Assembly (NCBI GenBank): GCA_010093685.1
Contig: MU006235.1
Location: 62,001-126,000 of the forward strand
Source: Ophiobolus disseminans
Lineage: Eukaryota > Ascomycota > Dothideomycetes > Pleosporales > Phaeosphaeriaceae
Length of the DNA stretch: 64,000 bases
Reading direction: 5' to 3'
Shown here: positions 1-11,354 of the stretch, in pieces
How the letters are laid out: every line of letters begins with the position of its first letter
Position numbering within the stretch: position 1 is the stretch's first letter
Translations under genes and position numbers: made by a program
Notes under the pieces: model-generated
Told to the model about the DNA's origin: nothing
Databases searched by the model: none
What the model saw: only the letters and a program-made list of their open reading frames with translations

Positions 1-109
1 CCCGATTACCGTCACGATCGATGTCTTTTCCATGCTTCACCATATCTGTTCTATCTTACACGTCTCCCGATCAACAACCAAACCACTGCAAAGCAGTAGG
101 GCGGACGCC

Positions 110-1240
110 ATGTCTTCAATACCTGGTCCTCGCCTTACTGCAGAAGAGACGACCAACAAGGACCCCCTCGGCATCTCACTCGTGAGCGGCTTCTACGGTT
201 CCGGAGCTTGGGTAGGCTAGGTCATCGCCTTACTATCCTCATGGTACACATCCATCTGGAGTGAATCCAAAGCGACAAACCACGATGTGTTCTTCCACAT
301 ACTTTACACTACCTGGGCGGCAATCGATCTGTGTCGGCAGATGAAGCACGACAATCCGTCGTTTGGTCCATTGGCAGCAGCCGCTACAGTCGCCTACTGG
401 GGTTTATGGATCGCCTTTTTTCAGACCCTGATTTGCGCGCGTAAAAGATTTAAACCCCGAGAAGTGAGAAAACAAGCCGCGTTTTACATCCTCACGCTTG
501 GCACTGTTATGCCGTGCACCGCCCTTTTGTCGTTTCTGTGGTCTGCTCATGCTGCTGCTGGGACGTCCAACGCCGGATTCGTACTGGTGATTTTGCCCGA
601 CGAAGAAGACCGACGTACTGTGTCATTGGTTTTGGGCGCCTGGATGTTCGGCTCGCCTGTACTTGTGGCCTTGGCCATGTTCGGAGGTTATCTCTTGTCG
701 CCCGGCGTTATCATTGAAGATATCCTCCACACCGTATTCGGATATGTGCTTGTTGCGTTTCTAGCACTCCGGCTAGCGGGTATTGCTCACGAGGGGTGGA
801 CTGTGCGCATTCTGATATCTGTCTCCTTTTTCTGGTTCGTTGGCAGGGCTATGGTATCCCTGTGGCTCCTGCCTAGGGAACGAGTGAGGGAAGATCACTC
901 TGTGCATTCTTTTGACTACGAGATTTGGAGGCGGTCTTAGAGTGGCATCATTGCAGAGTTTATTCTCCGCATGCGCGATCCGCACGTTTTGGTAACGTCG
1001 TTCTTTGCGCTTTTTTTGCTCGTCTTCTCCTCTATTTTCCTCATTACCATGTATTTTTCGACGACGAAGTTCCCAAAGTGTTCCTTCTTGATGCCATGCA
1101 CGGCGCAGAGCATATCAGAATGGGATCAGGCTTTCGCACCACCGCGCGGCCCCGTAGTCTTTACACAACAGCTGGGACTAGAGACATTTCGTAAAACTGT
1201 CAACTCATTGTCTCATGGTTGGAACCGAAAGAGGAGATGA
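110..1240 (+). pseudogene. Fungal multi-spanning membrane protein with two in-frame TAG stops
   Basis: One reading frame stays coding-like from ATG 110 to TGA 1238-1240, broken only by TAG at 218-220 and TAG at 938-940. Translation on both sides of each stop is hydrophobic and continuous, with about six membrane segments. The start resembles fungal plasma-membrane proteins beginning with a conserved SGFYGxGAW motif. The first TAG sits where these proteins usually have Trp (TGG to TAG). The second could come from CAG or TGG. No intron with good donor and acceptor removes either stop while keeping frame. Function is unknown; the family is an uncharacterised fungal membrane family. Stop-codon readthrough or a sequencing error are alternatives to a pseudogene, but the same type of lesion recurs in this window. 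Confidence 0.6.
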
Positions 1241-2487
1241 ATAGTGGCCTTGTTGGGAAGGAATTATCACGCGGTCTCAATGCTCAGCCTTAGTGCTTTC
1301 TCAACCCGTACGCTTTAAGACTTAGACCTTTAGAGGACTTTATACTGAGGGTCCAATGATATACTCGTTGATGTCCTGAGGCGAGGAAGGCTGAAACGGT
1401 GAAGTTGCACACGATTCGGCTACTAGTGGCAACACGGACGCGAACCAGTTTACACAAGTGAGCCATTCTAAGAGCTTTGCTGAGCTGGATTGAGCGTTTA
1501 ATCGAACGGACGAATGGTTCTAGGATCATTGGTGGGTAGAATCCAAGGCTGAAGAATATCATCCTCGAGTTTTCTGCCATCGCTCAGCCTCATCGGATAG
1601 TGGCGATACCTCCAATATCCCGTCACTTTCCGCGATCTACGCGATTGACCGTTCCAGCATCTTTCGAGACCGGTGGTACTCCTGTTTGTTCCGTTAGCTA
1701 TGTTGTACAACTTCCGAGACTTCATGTAGCCTGGCTTTCCTTTCCGCCAGGTCTCCCAAACTCTAAGCACCGCCTCTTCCTATCAACCTGACTCTCATCC
1801 GCATGTGGCCGCCTTTCTTCACGATCTAATTCAGCTCTCTCCCGGGTCTTTCTTCGCAGGTCTCTTCAGCAGCACATCACGACCTTTCGGCACCACCAAT
1901 TTGTGGACAGATCGTACATAATGAACGGCAGCGCTAGGACATTGCAGGAAGAAACATGCACGGCCATCACGGGTGGCGATATCAGACATTGCATGGGCGA
2001 ATATAGGGGAAAAAGAAGATGATGTAGAAAAGAGGGCGAGGTTCGATTGAGGAACGAATGGGTGCGAGCTCATGCAGGGGACTGGTTTTGTTCTGCGCTC
2101 TCAATGGTGACTGTTCATGTATCGGAGCTTCCAATCGACCTCAACCTCGAGTATTGTCGCCTCCTGTTTTGCGCAATGCTCGCTCTCGTGATGACCTGCG
2201 CCTATTGCTCCTCTTTATCCGCCGGACACTCTTTTCGATCTTGCGATCAAGCTCTTCCGCCGCGCATCCTAGGGAAGGCAGGTATGTTGTAGTTTGCGAT
2301 TTCGACATGCACGCGGCAGTAAAACGCCTCGAAAGCCGTACCGTCATCCCCCTAAATTGTCCAACACCGAGCGTCGAGCCGAATATGAAGGTCGATTTGT
2401 TCCATTTCCCATCCTGTGTCTGAGCTCATGTACCTCCCGCTCGGCCATCCGGGCATTAGCTATCACCATGACTCAGTCTACATTGAG
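1241..2487. other. Intergenic, no supported gene
   Basis: Short open frames occur on both strands (for example minus-strand frames at 1290-1770 and 1831-2073). None shows a recognisable domain, a consistent splice structure or a clear start context. I see no RNA gene or repeat here. Confidence 0.5.
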
Positions 2488-2661
2488 TTACATCACGAGC
2501 AGCGCCTCTAGTATACCTTTGTCGCGCTCGGGTGCATCTTGCTTCCAAGTGTTGACGAAGTTGACGATAGAGAATATAATGAGAGCAACGACAGCCAGGT
2601 AGATGATCTTTGGCAAGATGTCCTAGAGAAAGCGTTCGAGGATTTTTAGGATCAGAACCAT
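2488..2661 (-). pseudogene. Possible small single-pass membrane protein with in-frame TAG
   Basis: A 57-codon frame runs from ATG 2661 to TAA 2488, interrupted at codon 13 by TAG (2625-2623). Downstream of the stop there is a clean hydrophobic helix (about residues 17-36) followed by a charged tail with KQDAPERDKG. Upstream on the same strand lies a textbook intron at about 2764-2723 (GTAAGT donor, ACTAAC branch, CAG acceptor), which supports a transcript with a spliced 5' UTR. The TAG is explained by CAG to TAG. The TAG is also preceded by a pyrimidine-rich CTCTAG, so it could instead be an intron acceptor with the true start further upstream. I do not recognise the family. Confidence 0.35.
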
Positions 2662-2764
2662 TGCGTTGGTGGTGATGTTCTCGCGAGATTTTGAGGGGTA
2701 AGGAAAGTGAGAAGGGTTGTCGCTGTGAGCGGGTGGAATTGTTAGTGCGCAACTAGTAACTTAC

Positions 2765-3296
2765 CTTCACTCTCACTTTCTCAAAAACCTACATTGTAGG
2801 TATGTAGTCTGCTGCACTTGTCATGAGACCTTCAACATCTGAGGTGAGAGTATCTCAACGCGGTGAGCAATCCGGTCGATTACTCGCAGCCTGGCTATGC
2901 ATCATGAGATACAATGTCAATTCAATGCCTAATGAAGCTTTCAGGCTTGGTGATGGTCCAGATATGCAGGATCGGTACGGATGATACTCTTCGCGTGCTC
3001 ATGATCGATGAAGACTGACGTGGTCCATGGATTTGTACGTCAAAAGATCTGACGGCAGGGTTTTGCATGTAATTGCAGTCTTCAAGTGCTGTGCCTGCAA
3101 TGCGACATGTTGCAAAAATCGGTGTTGCAACGACGTCCCCGAAACAGAAATGACGCCTTCATGTTTCGGCCTAATGCGGAATGACGCCGTCAACGATTTC
3201 GACCTCGACCCGCCGATGTACCCCACAACAAACACATAAAATGTAGCCCACCAACACCACCCGCTCAAACGAGCTACCAGGGACAAATACAACGAT
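2765..3296. promoter_or_regulatory. Intergenic and promoter region upstream of the CAF16-like gene
   Basis: No coding frame is supported. This holds the divergent upstream regions of the possible small membrane ORF (minus) and the ABC ATPase (plus). No specific operator or TATA element stands out. Confidence 0.4.
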
Positions 3297-4193
3297 ATGG
3301 CAGACAAAGTGGAGATCGCACCTTCAATCGACGTCAAGGATCTGAGCTACAAATTCCCGGATGGCTCGAGCGGGCTGAAGGAGGTGTTTCTGGACCTGCC
3401 GCCAGGCAGCAGGACACTGTTGATCGGAGGTAAGATGCGAATGCTCAATTGTATGAACGGTGTTTGACATCAGATAGCCAATGGCGCCGGCAAAACGACG
3501 CTCCTGCGCCTCCTCTCCGGGAAGCGCATGGCGCCAGCAGGCACCGTCTCCATCGCGGGCGTCGATCCCTTCAAGATGGGCCTCGAAGGCGTGACGTACC
3601 TCGGCCTCGAATGGGTCCTGAATCCCATCGTACGCACCGACATCGACGTCCCCACCCTCCTCGCGTCCGTTGGCGGCGACTACTGGACCGAGCGTCGCGA
3701 CACGCTGGTACACATACTAGACATCGATCTGAGGTGGCGCATGCACGCCGTCTCAGATGGAGAGCGGAGGAGAGTGCAGCTCGCTATGGGACTACTTCGG
3801 CCGTGGACGATACTTTTACTGGATGAGATTACGGTGGATCTGGATTTGCTGTCGCGCAGCAATTTTCTCAATTTCTTGAAGAGGGAGACGGAGACGCGTC
3901 CTTGTACTATCGTGTACGCGACGCATATCCTGGATAATCTGGCGACGTGGCCGACACATCTCGTACACATGAGCTTGGGCAAAGTGAAGAAGTGGGGCAG
4001 TGTGGAGGATATGGATGTCAAGGTCGAGCAGGCGGAGAGGAAATATACGGGAAATAGCCAGCTTGGCGAGTTGGTTCTCAAGTGGCTGCAAGAGGATCTT
4101 GATGAGAGGGGGCCACGGAATGGGAAAGGTGAGGGGAAGACGTATGAGAGTCATGAGGGCAAGGGAGGGTATGGCGCTGAGAAGAAGGTGTAG
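3297..4193 (+). CDS. CAF16: CAF16-like soluble ABC ATPase (CCR4-NOT associated)
   Basis: Two exons, 3297-3429 and 3478-4193, with a 48-nt intron (GTAAGA...ATAG), encode 282 aa. It is a single ABC nucleotide-binding domain without membrane segments. The Walker A GANGAGKTT is at about residues 44-52 and is completed by the splice junction. The signature region reads SDGERRRVQ from residue 137. The Walker B ILLLDE ends with D160/E161 and is followed by the unusual TVDLDLL typical of CAF16. Yeast Caf16 is a 289-aa ABC protein tied to the CCR4-NOT/Mediator regulatory machinery, so length and layout match. The C-terminal 30 residues are Gly/Lys/Glu-rich and poorly conserved. The start was chosen because it is the first ATG and gives a short N-terminus before the first beta strand. 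Confidence in family is high; the precise cellular role is from yeast. Confidence 0.9.
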
Positions 4194-5100
4194 TTGTGGC
4201 GACAATTATGACGACGATAGATGGTGGTGGCTTTCAACAAGGCCGTTAACTGGATTCGATAGGCGTTTTAGAGGTCACTCAACGATGATACCCCGTTTCG
4301 TATTTCAACATCAACATGGGGCGATAAAGCTGGGAACACAGTCAAATACAACAGCCACGCAGCATTCAATTGAAGTAAATCCCCCTCTTTCCGTCCGGGC
4401 GAAGGGAGTTAATGATTTGATTACTTCGGTCGAAAGTCCGATAATCTTGCCTATGATGGCATGGTACCTTTGGCTCATTCCGGACGTTGTGACATACTTC
4501 AGAAATATTCGGCTAACATCTACACGACATGCTGCGGAATCACTGGCTCATAACACCGCGGATTTAGCCACGAGGCTTTATCTGCGCTCGTGTGACATTG
4601 GGGGCTGACTTCGCAATTGGCGTGCTGGTTGTGACGACGTTCGAACTTGAAGCCATGGCTGGTGCAGGAGCTTGCAAGATCAAATATTTCGCATATGGAC
4701 CATTTCATCGTGTCTATTTTTCATACGGCTATGAGTTTTGGTGGAGGGGAAGCGTGTGGTATATCGCTGAGTGGCACATTGAATGTTTACGGGATCCTCG
4801 TTGCTCTCGTCGCCTACGAACGCGCTACTACGAATAGTGATAGAGCTGGAAGATGAAGTATCGGTGGAGAAAGGGTGATGTGTGTGTCGGCCACGATGAT
4901 GAAGTGGTGTCGTGGGAGTGGTGAGATGGTTGTGGAGGGGTTTGGATGGGAGAGGTGACTATGGTGGCCAAATGGCCTATCTGTGGTGTGAATTTGCTCC
5001 TTTGTTACGAATCATTATGGAACATTTAATATCTTTCTTTTAGATTAAGTAGTTAAAAAGTATATAATAAGATTAAAAATATTCTAAGGCAGCTATATGA
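4194..5100. other. Intergenic, AT-rich at its right edge
   Basis: No gene is supported. From about 4995 to 5100 the sequence turns strongly AT-rich, with runs such as aaagtatataataagattaa, directly abutting the HET gene's stop codon. This could be a short decayed repeat or simply a 3' UTR/terminator region. Confidence 0.45.
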
Positions 5101-6654
5101 TTACCAGAACTCGTTGCTTTCACTGCTAGTGCTAATAATCTCTTTACTGCTAGTGCTGATAATCTCTCCACATGGTGCAGTTCTGTCGACAACAATCGGC
5201 CCTTGACCCATCGCCACGTTCAAACACAACTCCTGTGGACGCCTTTTCGCGTGAGGACGCGTAGTGTGGCGTAACAAGAGTTCTGTTAGTACATGAGCCT
5301 TTAAATACACATGGAACGTGTCAGGCCCATTAAGTTCGAAATTTCTCTCCTGAACCACTTGCCTAACCTCGAGTACTTCAAGCCCGCCTATGCTATAGCT
5401 CACTTCACTGCCCGTCTCGTCCCTCGTCAACCGAAAGTGCACGTTCCCGATGGAATCGCAGAGCGTCTTCAAGCAAAACATTATTTGCTCCCCGTCTTGT
5501 TCAGGGCCTATGTCTTCTAGACAATGGGAGCATAGCTCTGAACTAGCGTCAAGATATGTCCATATCTGGTCTGAGAGCGCATCAACCCATGGGTCGGAAG
5601 GTTTCGTCAAGGGGAGTCTGAAGACAGGTACTTCGCACCCTTTGTTATGTTCTGATTGTACAAGCGCCAGGTAATCGAGATTATCAGCCAGTTGTATCCA
5701 GGAGCACAAGCACAGCGAATCTTCAAACGTGTCGAGAACGTGAGATATGAACTGCTCGTCGGAACTACCGTAGTCGACTGAGATTGACGTCGTATCTGAA
5801 GCCAGCGAAAGAAGCGAGTATATCTGATCGCGTGGGATCTGGCATTGCCGCCTAGGTAGCTCTTCAAAGAGGTCGACCAATTTCTTCTTCTCATAGATCT
5901 TCTTCTTGCACGCCACTTGAAGATAAGTGTTGAATGCGTTTGATCCAGACCAGCCACGTACTGTTGACGGATATCGGACGTCATCGGTATTGATGTCCGG
6001 AAGAAGGAGACGAAGTGCCGAACACTGACTCGGGTCGAATTCTGAGTCGTTCACTAGAATCTTGAGCCTGCGAGCTAGTAGTACTTCTTGGGTGATCCAT
6101 GCTCGTGTCCAGTATTGGTGACTTTGAAATTCGAACCAATCGGATGATAATGTTTGGGACCATTCTCGACCCCATAACTTGTGAGCTTCGGTCCGTGTCG
6201 CTGGTTTGAGAGCGTTAAGCTCATTGCAAAAGGCGAACGCACGACCGATGCCTTCACTAAAACCAAGCCACGCAATCACGTCGTCCGCTTTCGAATAGAT
6301 CAACCCCATTTGAGCCACTTGATGGTTCCTCTCGGAGAGTGAATCCTGGTCAATGCAAAGCGCGTCGATCCAGAAGGCCTGTTGATCGTCACCATATTTC
6401 TTCCGAGCGACATCCAGGAAGTCCCACAGATTTTGGCGGACGAGAAATGTTCTCCCATTTATTTCGATCTCGTGTCTTTCGTTTCCTGAACCCCATACGT
6501 AGGACAAACACGTATATATAGTTTCCACATCATCGTGCCACATTCTACACTTGATGAGCCCTTTGGGAGAGCGGTTACTACGAATCGTGAGAAGTCGTAA
6601 TGATGACTTCGTGCGGTCGAGGGGTTGGTGCTGGAAGGCTGAGCTATGAGACAT
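5101..6654 (-). CDS. HET-domain (heterokaryon incompatibility) protein
   Basis: A single-exon gene of 517 aa from ATG 6654. It has the three hallmark HET blocks: YTCLSYVWG (47-55), QAFWIDALCIDQ (about 92-103) and the YWTRAWITQEVLLAR region (about 182-195). HET proteins mediate allorecognition and regulated cell death in filamentous ascomycetes. The C-terminal part (about 330-517) has no domain I recognise. The last residues contain a tandem repeat (EIISTSSK/EIISTSSE) from a 24-bp DNA duplication at about 5122-5169. The frame stays open upstream to 6738 but without an ATG, so 6654 is preferred. A coding-looking minus-strand segment at 6745-6905 may be a 5' exon or unrelated. HET families vary within species, so presence/absence polymorphism is expected. 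Confidence 0.9.
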   Translation of the reverse strand: MSHSSAFQHQPLDRTKSSLRLLTIRSNRSPKGLIKCRMWHDDVETIYTCLSYVWGSGNERHEIEINGRTFLVRQNLWDFLDVARKKYGDDQQAFWIDALCIDQDSLSERNHQVAQMGLIYSKADDVIAWLGFSEGIGRAFAFCNELNALKPATRTEAHKLWGREWSQTLSSDWFEFQSHQYWTRAWITQEVLLARRLKILVNDSEFDPSQCSALRLLLPDINTDDVRYPSTVRGWSGSNAFNTYLQVACKKKIYEKKKLVDLFEELPRRQCQIPRDQIYSLLSLASDTTSISVDYGSSDEQFISHVLDTFEDSLCLCSWIQLADNLDYLALVQSEHNKGCEVPVFRLPLTKPSDPWVDALSDQIWTYLDASSELCSHCLEDIGPEQDGEQIMFCLKTLCDSIGNVHFRLTRDETGSEVSYSIGGLEVLEVRQVVQERNFELNGPDTFHVYLKAHVLTELLLRHTTRPHAKRRPQELCLNVAMGQGPIVVDRTAPCGEIISTSSKEIISTSSESNEFW

Positions 6655-7248
6655 TGCGATGGTTGTGGATATGCGATTATATTCTGCTCCAGCACTTGGA
6701 ATTGACGAGTATCGATATTTTGGGAGACTTCGAGACAATCAAACGGCTGTGCGTACGAGGAAGAAGGCAGAGATACGTGATCAGGCTCGAAGACAACAGC
6801 AACCGGTGAGCCTGGCGCTAGCGGGGTAGCGCAAGGCTGAGCTTTGATTCGACCCGCCAGTTTCTCGATGCAGGAGAGCTCGAGCTGCTTATCGGTAAGT
6901 CGCAAAAGAACCGTTCCTAAAAGAAGACAGTAATTAGAGGGGCTGTTTTTCAGCTCGGTATACTAACCCTTGCACCGAAGTGGCTCAACCCGACATGTCA
7001 ATTGGTACATTCGCCTCTATCATCGAGGTAACTTCATTCAAGGCCACAAAACGTTGAAGAGCATTGTGGTGTTCTGCAAATGATCGTGAATTTTATAGGA
7101 AATAACGCAATGGCCAAAAGTAAGATATATATCGAAGTGAAACCCCCAAGACATCATCAAAAGTTCATACCAGTCTGGAATGCCAGATCCCATCGTAGTG
7201 TTCCGTGCTACCATATCAAGTTCCGGCTCGTTCACGCGTGACAACCGC
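6655..7248. other. Intergenic between HET and cutinase genes
   Basis: A minus-strand open segment (6745-6905) is protein-like but has no recognised motif and could be an upstream exon or uORF of the HET gene. The rest shows nothing I can name. Confidence 0.35.
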
Positions 7249-8087
7249 TTAGTTTCCAAGCTTGCTGATCAAGAACTCGGGCGCCTCACCGCGTGCCTCA
7301 TCGCCATAGGAGAGATGAGCGGCGGTGATGGTGAGAGTTCCAGTGCAGACGAGATCACCAGCAGCGCAGAAGACCTTGAGCCTGTCCGAGGGATAGTTGG
7401 GAATGGCGCCGCGGTTCTGCTGGTTCTTGGTGTAGCCGAAGAGCACGGTGCCAACGACCTTGTTGCGAGTAGTGGTGTCAAGGTCGCTGATAGCAGCTGC
7501 TGCAAGAGCGGCACCTTGTCTGATGGAGATGTTAGCGATAGAATACACTTGCTATGGGTTCGAAGAAAGACGTACGAGTAACCACCAGCAACGACAGGAG
7601 TGCTGGGACATTTGGTGTTGGCAAGCTTCAACAGACGGACCATTTCCGCAATAGCAGCGGGTGAAGATCCGCGAGGAAGAACATTGTCACCGAGAGTAGC
7701 GCGGTATGGGCCACCAACTCCTTGAACCCAGACGTTGGCTGCTCCGTACTTGCGCTCGAGGGCGTCACCGAGGGGTGCACCTAGAGTACCCTGTCGTCAC
7801 TGTTAGTCGTTTGTTCTCTGGAAAGGGGTCATGCCAGCATTGGTAGAGCTATAAATATCTCAATGGGAAGCGAAAGGGACTGCGCATACCAAGTTACCGG
7901 ATTCGGTGCTACCACGTGCAAAGACGAGGATTGCCCTGGGGCAGGCACTCGCTGATCCACTCTCGAGCTCACTCTTCGACGAGCCGAGCTGGCGAGCCTC
8001 GAGGTCGCCACTGATGTTGATCTCTGGAACTGCGATGGGAGAGGCAGCGGCCAGAGTAGCGAGAAGGGAGGCAGCGAAGAACTTCAT
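7249..8087 (-). CDS. Secreted cutinase (carbohydrate esterase family 5)
   Basis: Three exons (8087-7890, 7790-7576, 7519-7249) encode 227 aa, the normal cutinase length. Introns are GTATGC...ACAG and GTACGT...TCAG. The N-terminus is a signal peptide (about residues 1-16, Leu/Ala-rich) followed by a short propeptide ending near EARQLG. The catalytic triad is visible: nucleophile S138 in GYSQG (codon split by intron 2), D193 in AAGDLVC and H206 in AAHLSYG. The four structural cysteines (NTKCP, SACPR, VFCAAGDLVC) are present. Cutinases hydrolyse the cutin polyester of plant cuticle outside the cell and indicate plant contact or saprotrophy. The gene is complete with no lesions. Confidence is high. 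Confidence 0.95.
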
Positions 8088-11000
8088 GTTGAAATTTTGG
8101 GAGGAAGATGTGGTAGTGGTAGAAGTTGGTGAGCGAAGTGGACGGAGCTAAAGATGTTCAGTGAGTGTAGAAGATAGTTGAGCTTGAGATCCGTGGATAA
8201 CGAACAGTATGGTGGAGAACCTGAGGATACTTATACCTTCTCCCTCTCCTAACTCGCATCCTCATCGAATCCTGGTCCAAGCAAGAGAGTGTGTTGAAAC
8301 TTTGTTTTTCTCCGAATGCTAGCACAGCCATAGTCTGCTGGCCATTGCACTTTCCGGGTCTCACCCGTAACTTTCCTCTATGTCGGCCCGTCGACTAACT
8401 TACCATGACAGATGCTATCCCGGCTGTGGCGTGTATCATTAATTCTCTAGTCCTTTGCCAGTCCTGAACTCTCCAGATATCATTGGTGCGCATATTCGAC
8501 CGGACACTTTGCAAGCGGTAGGCGCCTTGAGGCGCTCAGGGCAATCCTAGCGGACCGAGGTGGAAGGCGGTAATGTGGTGCTGGAAATGGAGAGCAGCAT
8601 GCAGACTTGGCACTCTTAGTCACTTCGCCATTCCGTCCTATTCCTTCCTCCCTCGGCATCAGTTTGATGCTGCGAGCAGCTATTGGCTATGCACTTCCTT
8701 CATAGCATAATCCTCAGTGGCGTGCCGCAACGCTGTATCTTGGCGTTTGACATGTGGCCCCGATTTGCAACAGTAGTTTGCTTCTTCTAGCCTGATTGAG
8801 TACATTCCTTCGAGTCTAATCCATGGTGCCTTAGTCTTGTCGAGCAATTGTCATGGTGGTTTGTAAGCTTGGACGTATGCACCACCGTTTTATCGTTGTC
8901 TTGTGGTACAAGCCACCACACGATGCAACCAGTATGAGCCGATATTCACGACCTCCTCGAATCTCTCAACTACGTCATTGCCATCAGAGGAACTGGGTGC
9001 GTCTGGGCGGCGCTCTGTGGGGCACAGCCGAAACGTGCTAGAATACATCTCAAGTGAGCGAGTGGAGCTGTCGCTCTAATTTAGGAGCATCATGTCTCTC
9101 TCCTCGACCACGACGGTTTTTAGTCCTCGGTAACTATTTGAGGGTCGCGGAATGATTGGCCACGCTAGCTTTCCCTTATGAATCGAGCTGTCGATCGTAC
9201 AGTAGCAGACAATCTTGACCGGCATTCCACAAGGTCTGTCAGGAGGTTCCAGAGCTTAGCCCAGAGACTGAAAGACATTAGGAAGTGGTGCTCCGGTACT
9301 AGAGTCGGATGTACCTTGGAAAGTAGTGGTCTGCACGAGGAGGTGCAGGTGGTCACAGGATGAGTTCCTTGACCCCGCTCCTTCATAACGATCCTGCGAG
9401 ATCGCAATCCAGCTGACGCGATCGATCCTTCTGCATCCCGAGTCTTGCTTTTGCATCACTAGGCGTGTTTGGACAAATTGTTGGGCAAAAGTGATGCCTC
9501 GGCAGCGAGCAATGAGGTTGTTCGATACCTGGCAAGGGGTTCTGCAAGCCACGCTAAAAGCGCGCTCGCTAGTGGGCCATGTACCCCACAAAAGCAATGA
9601 CAATGAGGCTGATCTTCCTCCCGTCGCGTGGTCTCAGGCTCCAAGCCAAGACAACGGCCATGCATTGATGACAATAAACACGGGCCTTCCGCTTATTCCG
9701 ACACCCAATTTCGTGCGAAACTCAGATTCATGGGCATCCATGGTCACTCCCGTGGTGATGAGCACCTAGACGGCTAACGAGTCAGCGAACCTGTCCATGC
9801 GACGATCCCGAAACTTTCATCGGACGAACCCACTAGTCAGTAGATCCCAAGGCATGTTCCACATGGAAACTCTCCCGACTGAGTAAGTTGCCCACCTCCT
9901 TGATGACCCTCGCAAAGTACATACAACCGTTCAACTGGTAGACGTCCCGAGGCCTTGATGAGACCAAATCTAAGTCTATGCAATCATGCGATATTTGTTT
10001 ACACATGTGTTCCATGCGACCAGGCTTCCCCGCATTTCTGTATTGCGCTAGCGGACTGCAAATGTACCGACTGTTGAGGTGAGCCTCGGGACTTTATCGT
10101 GGCGTTGGCTAGGTAATATCGAGAAAGCATATTGGTGGAAGTCGAATGCAGCATCCTTGTTCGTCCGTTGACAACGGTAAGTTACCATGCTTACATGCAT
10201 GGTGGGCTTGCTTCTTGCATTGCTCTTGCCCGTTGTTGCAAACCCTCCTCGCTCAATCCAATCAACTCGGTTTCCATGGGGGGGGCTGATGTCAGCGCTC
10301 TTTCAACTGGTGAGGGTCGCTAACTTTGTCTCTGTCCATCTTCATGGCGTACCAAAGCCTTGATCATCTCATGGAGCCACCTGGGACTGTCCTCATTACC
10401 ACGAACCCATCAATGATATACTGCTGGAGTGTAACCTTCCTCATATCTGTTCGCTCCGTTTGAGACTATTATGATTCCACATCAACCAAAATGCCAGTCA
10501 TTCTCGGCTGGTCTTTCCTTCCGCGACCTTTTGCCAGTCCGTCGAAGTGGCTGTATGACGGCGCCGCAATGTTTTCGAATGATATGCGAGGCCAAGCGCA
10601 CGTTGTGTGGCTCAGTCTCCACAGCGAAGTCAGGATATCTTTCGATTGCAGTGAAAGCAATGTGTGTCGATAATGCGCTTGCAAGGTCCCTGGCCGAGAT
10701 CTCATACAATCGTGCATGAACGCGCTGTAATTGAGAGTTGATTTTGTGCTTCTGCTAGGACGTCCGGGATAACGTGGCCTGAATGTTCTCACCCTCAGGA
10801 TTCGCGACACATGTTTAGTGCCAGCTCCACTGTCAGCAACTTGCATTATCGCATTGACGATCTTGTGCCAGCTTCCTTTAGGACAGTGGTTGTCTGAAGT
10901 GTCGGATTTGCGCTAATGTATCACGCTACGTCTGAGACATGCGGCAAGAAATCTCCGCCGCGCAAGAACCGGCTTCACCTGCCATCAGTGGTTTTCAATC

Positions 11001-11354
11001 ACTAAAATGGTGCTCGAAGAAGATAAGTGTCTCTACTCAAGTAGAGCCTGCGCATGTAGGAGACTTTAGGTGCCATTTTCAGGCACGCACATGCAACGAC
11101 TGTGGTGCCGCCTTGCTCTTCCGTTCTGAAGCATCATGAGGAATAATAATGCCACCGGCTCATGAGAGAAGATACTTCAGTGGGTGAACGCGCTATAAGA
11201 GATGTACTCCCCGTTTTTCAAAATCGATGTTACAACGTTGTGCAATTTTCCATCTACTCTTTCCCTTCGTCTGTTTTCACCGCTGGAACGGTCAATTGTT
11301 CTTACACTACTATTACTTGCATCTCTCCTTCAAACACAATCTTCCACCTCAACA
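8088..11354. other. Long gene-poor region (about 3.3 kb)
   Basis: Open frames here are short and mutually overlapping, with no domain, signal peptide or splice structure I can support. A minus-strand stretch around 9460-9780 translates in a protein-like way but contains a stop and no recognised motif, so it may be a decayed gene. The cutinase promoter lies at the left and that of the small secreted protein at the right. Confidence 0.5.

Noticed and set aside
1290..2073. Minus-strand open frames at 1290-1770 and 1831-2073
   Set aside because: They have no recognisable domain, no splice support and no clear start; composition is not convincingly coding.
9459..9780. Minus-strand protein-like segment in the gene-poor region
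   Set aside because: It contains an in-frame stop and no known motif; it may be decayed but cannot be assigned.
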